24,591 nucleotides of DNA, from positions 1-24,591 of the forward strand of contig SLLP01000122.1 of the NCBI GenBank assembly GCA_007133995.1. The letters are read 5' to 3'. Below the pieces are notes generated by a model, which worked only from the letters and a program-made list of their open reading frames with translations, was not told where the DNA came from and made no database searches. This document shows, one piece after another, positions 15,408 through 24,591 of this stretch (position 1 is the stretch's first letter; the number at the start of each line of letters is the position of its first letter). This DNA is from Balneolales bacterium (GTDB taxonomy: Bacteria; Bacteroidota; Rhodothermia; Balneolales; Natronogracilivirgulaceae). A program made the position numbers and the translations under genes.

Positions 15408-17230
15408 TATACCGTTTTCAGAACCAGATCTTTGAAGGCACAGCCTTGCAAACCATCTCATATGTGGATAACATACACCCAATGGATTGGAACATCAGAT
15501 CATCGTATGTCTCTAATCCATGAAAATAACCCGAAGTGTCCCCGCACTTCCGGTTGAATTGGTGCAGGATCATGAGAATCGGTAACATGGATAAACACTG
15601 GATCTGGTTTGGCATTACAGGGGCGCTGGTCGCCGGATGCCTGCTGCTCTTTTTCCCGCTTGTGGGTTCGTTTCATCTGGATTCGGCTCTATTGGTCGGA
15701 ACGGCCGGAGCTTTTGCCAGCGCATGGATAGCAGCACGTCCCCGCGCCAGGGACCGTGATCTTCTGCCGCTTATCATAATATTTTATTCCACCGCCATCC
15801 CTCTTTTCGTAAGAGATGCAACTTTGGGCTGTCTGAGCGCAGACGGGGCCGCTTTCTGGGCAACCATCCCTGTTTTCAGTATCTTGTTCGGCTTTTCGGC
15901 CGGACGCGCCATTCGGCTTATGGGTTTCAGGAAAGCCAGGATGATGTCCATTGCTTTTATGCTTCTGGTCGCGGCCGGCGGCCTGCTCCTGCCGCTGCTC
16001 TTCTTTCCGCAACTCTATTTTTTCAACCATGTTTTCGGGTACTGGCCGGGTGCCATTTATGACCAGGCGGTTGTATATCCCGGGAGGATGGGGCTCTACC
16101 GGTTGATGACTCTCACCTGGATCGCGATTTTCTGGTTGATTCCCCGCCTTGCCGGCTCCGACCGCATCCTCAAGAGTATTTTTGCTCTACTATTGGTTTC
16201 ACTTGCAATAAATTACGCACTTGCAACCCGAAACGGACTGATATCGCCGGAATCACGCATCCAAAAGGAGCTTGGCGGCATACACCTGACCGAACACTTT
16301 GCGCTTTACTATTCAAAGTCTGATTATAATACTCCTGAAATCGGGTTTCTTGCGCGTCTCCACGAGTTCCATTTCCGGGAACTGACGGACACGCTGAATG
16401 TTTCCTGGCCGGCAGGCAAACGTATCAACAGCTATCTATATGCAGATGAATGGCAGATGCAGCGCCTCACAGGAGCAAAAGGAGTGAGCTATGTTCCGGT
16501 CTGGCAGAGAACCCCGCAGATGCACATTAGAAAAGCCGCCATCGATGGCACCTTGCGACATGAGCTGGTACACGTAATCGCCAGGGAGTTTGGCAACCGG
16601 TTGCTTAACGCTTCCTGGAGTATCGGGATGGTGGAGGGACTCGCCGTAGCGCTTGCACCGGCATCATCAGCAAGGCTCACCTATGACCAGCTTGTCGTGT
16701 CGAATGAAGCGTTCTATTCCAGAGAGGAACTGGAACGACTGTTTTCGTTTACCGGCTTTTACCGTGAATCGGGGCCCGTTGCGTATGCCGTGTCCGGATC
16801 GTTTACAGCCAAACTGCTGCGTGAGTATCCGGTTGAGCACTTTAGAAAGGCATATCGCAGCTCATCGCTGCAAGAGGGATATGGGGAGCTGTTGTCCGAT
16901 GCCATCACAAAGTGGCATCGCCACGTGCAGGGTGTTACGGTTACGGATGATGAGAAGAGGCTGGCCGAGTCCGTGTTCGCCGTGCCGTCACTCTTTGATG
17001 TCCGTTGCCCGCGCAAGCTGACCCGCGCAGAGAAAAACCGGGACGCTTACCGCCATGCTCTTGCAAACGGGGACACGGCCAGGGCCGTGGGCTATCTTGA
17101 AAACGTCCTGGATGCCGATCCTGACTGGGATGCCGGTTGGATGCAGTGGATGCGGCTGCAGATCGAGACGGGCAATCCGGACCGTGTAATTGCCATGTTT
17201 TCCGCAAATGGTACTGCCATGGAAAACGCA

Positions 17231-17368
17231 ACGACCCAGGATAGTTGTACGACCCATGATAGTTGTACGACACAGGATAGTAGTGCGACCCAGGATAGTA
17301 GTGCGACTCAGGATAGTAGTGCGACTCAGGGTAGTAGTGCGACTCAGGGTAGTGGTACGAATCAGGAA
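17231..17368 (+). repeat. In-frame 18-base minisatellite inside the membrane metallopeptidase gene
   Basis: Seven 18-base units plus a 12-base partial unit encode six-residue repeats of the type TTQDSC, TTHDSC, TTQDSS, ATQDSS, ATQGSS and ATQGSG. The unit length is a multiple of three, so copy changes keep the frame. Adjacent units are nearly identical at DNA level (for example 17303-17320 and 17321-17338 differ at one base), which points to recent expansion. The repeat splits two TPR-like segments. Confidence 0.93.
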
Positions 17369-17922
17369 CATTTGGCTTTGAGTAACGGCAGGTCCCCGGA
17401 TCACCCGATGATTTTTGTACGGCTGGCCGATGCTTATGTGACAGCCGGTCGACTGGACGAGGCGCTGGAAATACGACGAACGGCCATCAACAAAATCGAT
17501 GAAGGACAAGATATGGGTGAGAGCAACGCGTCTGGCGGGATTTTCCCTTCGGTCAAACCGTCCGCTCAGGTTCTGACGGCGCAGACAGAAGCCGCCTGGA
17601 AGCTTCGGGCTGTTCCTGAACGTTGGGAAAAGCTGGTCAGGATTCTATACAAACAGGATCCGTCGCTCTATGCCCCGTCTGATTATCTTATGGAATCCGG
17701 TGATGTCACGCTGGTGCGTGCATTCCTATCGGAATGGTTCCGTAAAAATGTGCTGCCGTCGTCTGGCGCCATTCCACACGACATGGTTGAAATCGCGCTT
17801 GAGGACCCTGTCGATCCTGCGTTTTTTGAAGTCTACCGCAATCTGATCTATCTGACATCACCACACGTTCCGGCAGCTTTTTTTGAGGATAAACTTTCGG
17901 ACCGGGATTGGCGACCATCCCG

Positions 17923-21633
<3,711 letters not shown>

Positions 21634-21690
21634 CAATAAGAAACTGTTTTATAAAATAAAGTGCGAGCAGGGATGTTGATATTTGGTGGA

Positions 21691-21705
21691 CAAATATACA
21701 AAAAA
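21691..21705 (-). promoter_or_regulatory. Putative metH promoter box, identical to the one upstream of metK
   Basis: On the minus strand this reads TTTTTTGTATATTTG, the same 15 bases found upstream of metK. TATATTTG is an exact TAnnTTTG box ending 58 bases before the metH ATG. An ACCAnnGC segment lies just upstream in both promoters. I see no good -33 element. Confidence 0.5.
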
Positions 21706-21822
21706 GGATGCTTTGGTATGAGCTTCCTCTTACGCCCCCACCCGACGCAATGACATACCGGCATATGATTCACGAAAAAAAGGCATATTTTACCTGAGAT
21801 CTGGTTTTATTTCGTTTTTTAT

Positions 21823-24531
21823 ATGATATACAGCATACAATTCAATCTGGCTATTGCTTCAGCTGCAATTCTGCTCCTTTTCTGCATAAGCGCTGCGACC
21901 GCGCAAACTTTGATTGTCATCAACGAGTTTCAGGCCTCCAATAATGAGACGGTGGCAGATGAAGACGGCGATTTCGAGGACTGGATTGAAATATTCAATG
22001 AAGGAGATGCTCCGGCTCGATTGACCGGTTACGGATTAACCGATCGCGAGGGAGACTTTTTCCGCTGGGTTTTTCCAGACACATCCCTGGGGCCGGGCGA
22101 ATTCATGCTGATCTGGGCGTCGGGTAAAAACCGCAGATCTCCGGGTGCCCCGCTCCACACGAATTTCAGCATTGCCGAACATGGCGAGCCGCTAAGGCTG
22201 TCTGATGTAAACGGTGAAAAGCTTGACAGTGTGCCTCCCATTCATGTGCCTACTGATTATTCATATGGCAGAAGTCAGGACGGGTCAGACAATTGGGTCT
22301 TCTTCAGCAACCCCACTCCCGGCTTCCCGAATGCCGGTGAGAGTCATGAACAGCTTCTTGAACCGCCGCAATTTTCCCATAATGCGGGATTTTACACTCA
22401 AAGCTTCGCTCTGTCACTCACCCTGGCCAATCACCCCGCCAACGCTGAAATTTATTTTACCATAGATGGCAGTATTCCGGGACCGGATAACGGCACGCGT
22501 TTGATGGAGGGGGACACCATCCGGATAGAAAACCGGACCAGTGAGCCCAACGACATCTCCATGATCCGCACCAACAACATCGATGAGACCGATCCACTTA
22601 ACGATGGATGGAAACCGCCAATTGGAAATGTATTCAAGGGAACCGTGGTGCGTGCCGTTGCATGGGCACCGAACTCAAAACCCCTGCGTGTAGCTACACA
22701 GACCTATTTTGTTGGTGATGATTTGCGTGATAGGTATCAGCTTCCGATCGTATCGCTGGCCACGGACCGGGATCATTTTTTCTCTGATGCAACCGGCATC
22801 TATGTCCCGGATAACTTCTGGCTCCGAGGTGAAGAGTGGGAGCGCCCGGTACATTTTGAGTTTTTTGAAAAAGGAGGTGAGCCGGTTCTGGCCCAGGATG
22901 CCGGTGTGCGTATCCATGGCGGAACCTCCCGTGCGCGTCCCATCAAATCACTGCGCATGTATGCTCGCCGTTCGTATGGCGAGACATGGTTCGAGCATCC
23001 GCTTATCCCTGGAGCCCCGGCCGACCGGTACAAGCGTTTTCTTCTCAGAAATTCGGGCAACGACTGGGACAAAGCCTATTTTCGAGACGCACTCATGCAG
23101 AAACTGGTGGAACACACCGGCGTCGAAACCCAGTACTACCAACCGGTTGTGGTGTTTCTCAACGGCGAATACTGGGGGATTCATAACATCCGCAAGAGAT
23201 ATGATCACCGCTATTTCGAAACCATGTACGGCCTGGACCGCGATGATCTCGTTCTTTTTGAGGGCGATGCGGAAATAAAGGAGGGGTTGCCCGACGATCG
23301 CAAGAGCTATTTGCAGCTGAGGGAGATGATGGACCAGGAACCCGATATAAACCATCCACAGGTTTGGCAGATGGTGCGGAATCGGATCGATCTGGGCAAT
23401 TTCAGGGACTACCAGATCGCAAACATCTACTTCAGGAATACCGACTGGCCCGGCAACAATATCGATTTCTGGAGGAAGCGGACGGACGGCCCGCAAGATG
23501 ATGCTCCTCCGGGGCATGACGGACGCTGGCGCTGGCTGCTGTTCGATACCGATTTTGGATTCAATCTTGATTATACCTATGTACAGGGACATAACGCCCG
23601 CGAACAGCACAACACTCTGAGTTTCGCTGTCCACGGAGCCCCGGCAAGCTGGCCCAATCCGGACTGGTCGGTGCAGATGTTGCGCGGCGCCCTTCGCAAC
23701 ATCTCTTTTCGAAACGATTTCATCAACCGGTTTGCTGATCTGCTGAACACGGCATTTGACCCTGGCAGGGTGGAGCAGGAAATGGATATGATGTACGAGA
23801 TGCTGAAACCGCATATGGCTGAGCATGTTGCCCGGTGGCGCGGACCCGAAACCATGCAGGAATGGGAGGATGAGGTGGCGTCGATGCGTGATTTCGCCCG
23901 CAGGCGTCCGGCTGCACAGCGCCGGCATATCGTTTCGCATTTTGGGCTTCGCGGCCTGGTGAATTTCACACTGGATGTCAATGATCCCGCCGGGGGCCAT
24001 ATCACGATCAATTCGGTGGATATCAGGCCCGGTGAGGTCGGCGTCACCGATGAACCCTGGCCATGGAGCGGCATCTATTTCCAGGATATCCCGGTGTCTG
24101 TAACGGCAAAACCGGCAGAGGGTTATGAATTTACTGGATGGGAGGGGCACAGCCAGACCAGTGAGACCATCACCATCAGGACGCTGCAGGAAAACATGGA
24201 ACTCAAGGCGCTTTTCGGGCAGGTTGATGTCTCAGCAGAACCCGTAGAGCCGGATCCGCATCTTCCTGAGTTATTCCGGCTCCATCCGGCCAGACCGAAT
24301 CCTTTCAATAACAGTACATTGCTGACGGTTTCCATGCCGGAATCAGGTCAGCTTCGTGTTTATGCCTATACCGTGGAGGGGAGGAGGGTAGCGACGCTGA
24401 AAAATAGAGAATTACAAAGAGGACAGCACGATGTGGTAATCGATGCCGCTGGCTGGGCAAGTGGAATTTACATCATTACAGCAGAGACGGGCTCGCACCG
24501 GCAATCGATTCCGGTTACACTGGTTAAATGA
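21823..24531 (+). CDS. Secreted lamin-tail / CotH-kinase protein with type IX sorting domain
   Basis: This is a 902-residue modular exported protein. A signal peptide covers residues 1-27 (ends ATAQ). A lamin-tail domain (about 30-150) begins VINEFQASNNET and includes DWIEIFNEG. A chitobiase/hexosaminidase C-terminal-like beta domain (about 183-296) contains AEIYFTIDGSIP. The CotH kinase-like domain (about 305-700) contains VRIHGGTSRARPIKSLRMYAR, FLLRNSGNDWDKAYFRDALMQ, FLNGEYWGIHNIRKRYD, DWPGNN at 541-546 and FDTDFGF at 575-580, whose aspartates are candidate Mg/ATP residues. An InlB-type beta repeat (about 710-800) contains AKPAEGYEFTGWEG. Residues 817-902 form a Por/T9SS sorting domain (FRLHPARPNPFNNST, VEGRRVATL, SGIYIITAE). 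CotH kinases phosphorylate secreted proteins; the target here is unknown. It is divergent from metH across 189 bases without a clear promoter. Confidence 0.92.
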   Translation: MIYSIQFNLAIASAAILLLFCISAATAQTLIVINEFQASNNETVADEDGDFEDWIEIFNEGDAPARLTGYGLTDREGDFFRWVFPDTSLGPGEFMLIWASGKNRRSPGAPLHTNFSIAEHGEPLRLSDVNGEKLDSVPPIHVPTDYSYGRSQDGSDNWVFFSNPTPGFPNAGESHEQLLEPPQFSHNAGFYTQSFALSLTLANHPANAEIYFTIDGSIPGPDNGTRLMEGDTIRIENRTSEPNDISMIRTNNIDETDPLNDGWKPPIGNVFKGTVVRAVAWAPNSKPLRVATQTYFVGDDLRDRYQLPIVSLATDRDHFFSDATGIYVPDNFWLRGEEWERPVHFEFFEKGGEPVLAQDAGVRIHGGTSRARPIKSLRMYARRSYGETWFEHPLIPGAPADRYKRFLLRNSGNDWDKAYFRDALMQKLVEHTGVETQYYQPVVVFLNGEYWGIHNIRKRYDHRYFETMYGLDRDDLVLFEGDAEIKEGLPDDRKSYLQLREMMDQEPDINHPQVWQMVRNRIDLGNFRDYQIANIYFRNTDWPGNNIDFWRKRTDGPQDDAPPGHDGRWRWLLFDTDFGFNLDYTYVQGHNAREQHNTLSFAVHGAPASWPNPDWSVQMLRGALRNISFRNDFINRFADLLNTAFDPGRVEQEMDMMYEMLKPHMAEHVARWRGPETMQEWEDEVASMRDFARRRPAAQRRHIVSHFGLRGLVNFTLDVNDPAGGHITINSVDIRPGEVGVTDEPWPWSGIYFQDIPVSVTAKPAEGYEFTGWEGHSQTSETITIRTLQENMELKALFGQVDVSAEPVEPDPHLPELFRLHPARPNPFNNSTLLTVSMPESGQLRVYAYTVEGRRVATLKNRELQRGQHDVVIDAAGWASGIYIITAETGSHRQSIPVTLVK

Positions 24532-24591
24532 GACGCGAAAGCTGTCGGCAGGCAGTCTGATAATCCTATAAAAGCGCGCGGAATGGCGGAA

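Noticed and set aside
15270..15482. A 70-codon minus-strand open frame upstream of the DsbD-N-like gene
   Set aside because: It has no motif or ribosome-binding site and overlaps the likely promoter and the 5' end of the DsbD-N-like gene in a different frame.
17231..17368. Short tandem repeats considered as a CRISPR array
   Set aside because: The units are 18 bases, contiguous without spacers, in frame inside a gene, and no cas gene is nearby.
16988..17509. A 173-codon minus-strand open frame with repeated SRTTTL/SRTTIL units
   Set aside because: The repetition is only the reverse reading of the 18-base minisatellite in the metallopeptidase gene.
21634..21822. Cobalamin or SAM riboswitch upstream of metH (and SAM riboswitch upstream of metK at 4554-4634)
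   Set aside because: The leaders are short (46-58 bases from the promoter-like box to the ATG) and AT-rich, with no B12-box or SAM-aptamer-like conserved stems.
22948..24150. A 400-codon minus-strand open frame inside the CotH-kinase gene
   Set aside because: It lies wholly antisense to a strongly supported multidomain gene, and its translation shows no recognisable domain or protein-like composition.

Overview
The window looks like chromosomal DNA from a Gram-negative bacterium of the Balneolota/Rhodothermota branch near Bacteroidota. The evidence is a C-terminal Por (type IX) sorting domain on the last secreted protein, an abundance of exported proteins (lipoprotein M28 peptidase, signal-peptide M14 peptidase, CotH-kinase protein), very few clear Shine-Dalgarno sequences, and several promoter-like TAnnTTTG boxes of the Bacteroidetes type. 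The genus cannot be fixed from the sequence. I see no tRNA, rRNA, CRISPR array, transposase or phage gene.

Layout. Positions 1-203 (minus) hold the N-terminus of an RtcB-family RNA ligase, divergent from a large secreted M14 zinc carboxypeptidase (416-3319, plus). Two minus-strand housekeeping genes follow, ruvB then metK, with metK convergent to the M14 gene. Upstream of ruvB, also on the minus strand, lie an ECF-type sigma factor and a membrane-anchored TPR protein that is probably its partner or anti-sigma factor. The plus-strand pair scpA and M28 lipoprotein peptidase (7480-9938) is convergent with the minus-strand pair pgsA-like and ftsY (9998-11618). A NUDIX hydrolase (11775-12362, plus) is followed by a minus-strand run that reads, in transcription order, DsbD-N-like protein, peroxiredoxin-like protein, MarR regulator, ECF sigma factor (15298 down to 12397). 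A seven-helix membrane HExxH metallopeptidase candidate (15572-17965, plus) overlaps the 3' end of full-length cobalamin-dependent metH (minus, start 21633). The window ends with a 902-residue lamin-tail/CotH-kinase/T9SS protein (21823-24531).

How the genes relate. metK and metH belong to the same methionine/SAM cycle. They are 13 kb apart but share an identical 15-base upstream sequence ending in a TAnnTTTG box. The 12.4-15.3 kb minus-strand block mixes thiol-redox proteins of the cell envelope with two transcriptional regulators and is the best candidate here for an undescribed functional unit. Secreted proteolysis (M14, M28, membrane HExxH) is a recurring theme, and two of these proteins carry in-frame tandem-repeat linkers. 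Most other genes are standard housekeeping functions. I did not find a clearly novel defence or mobile system.
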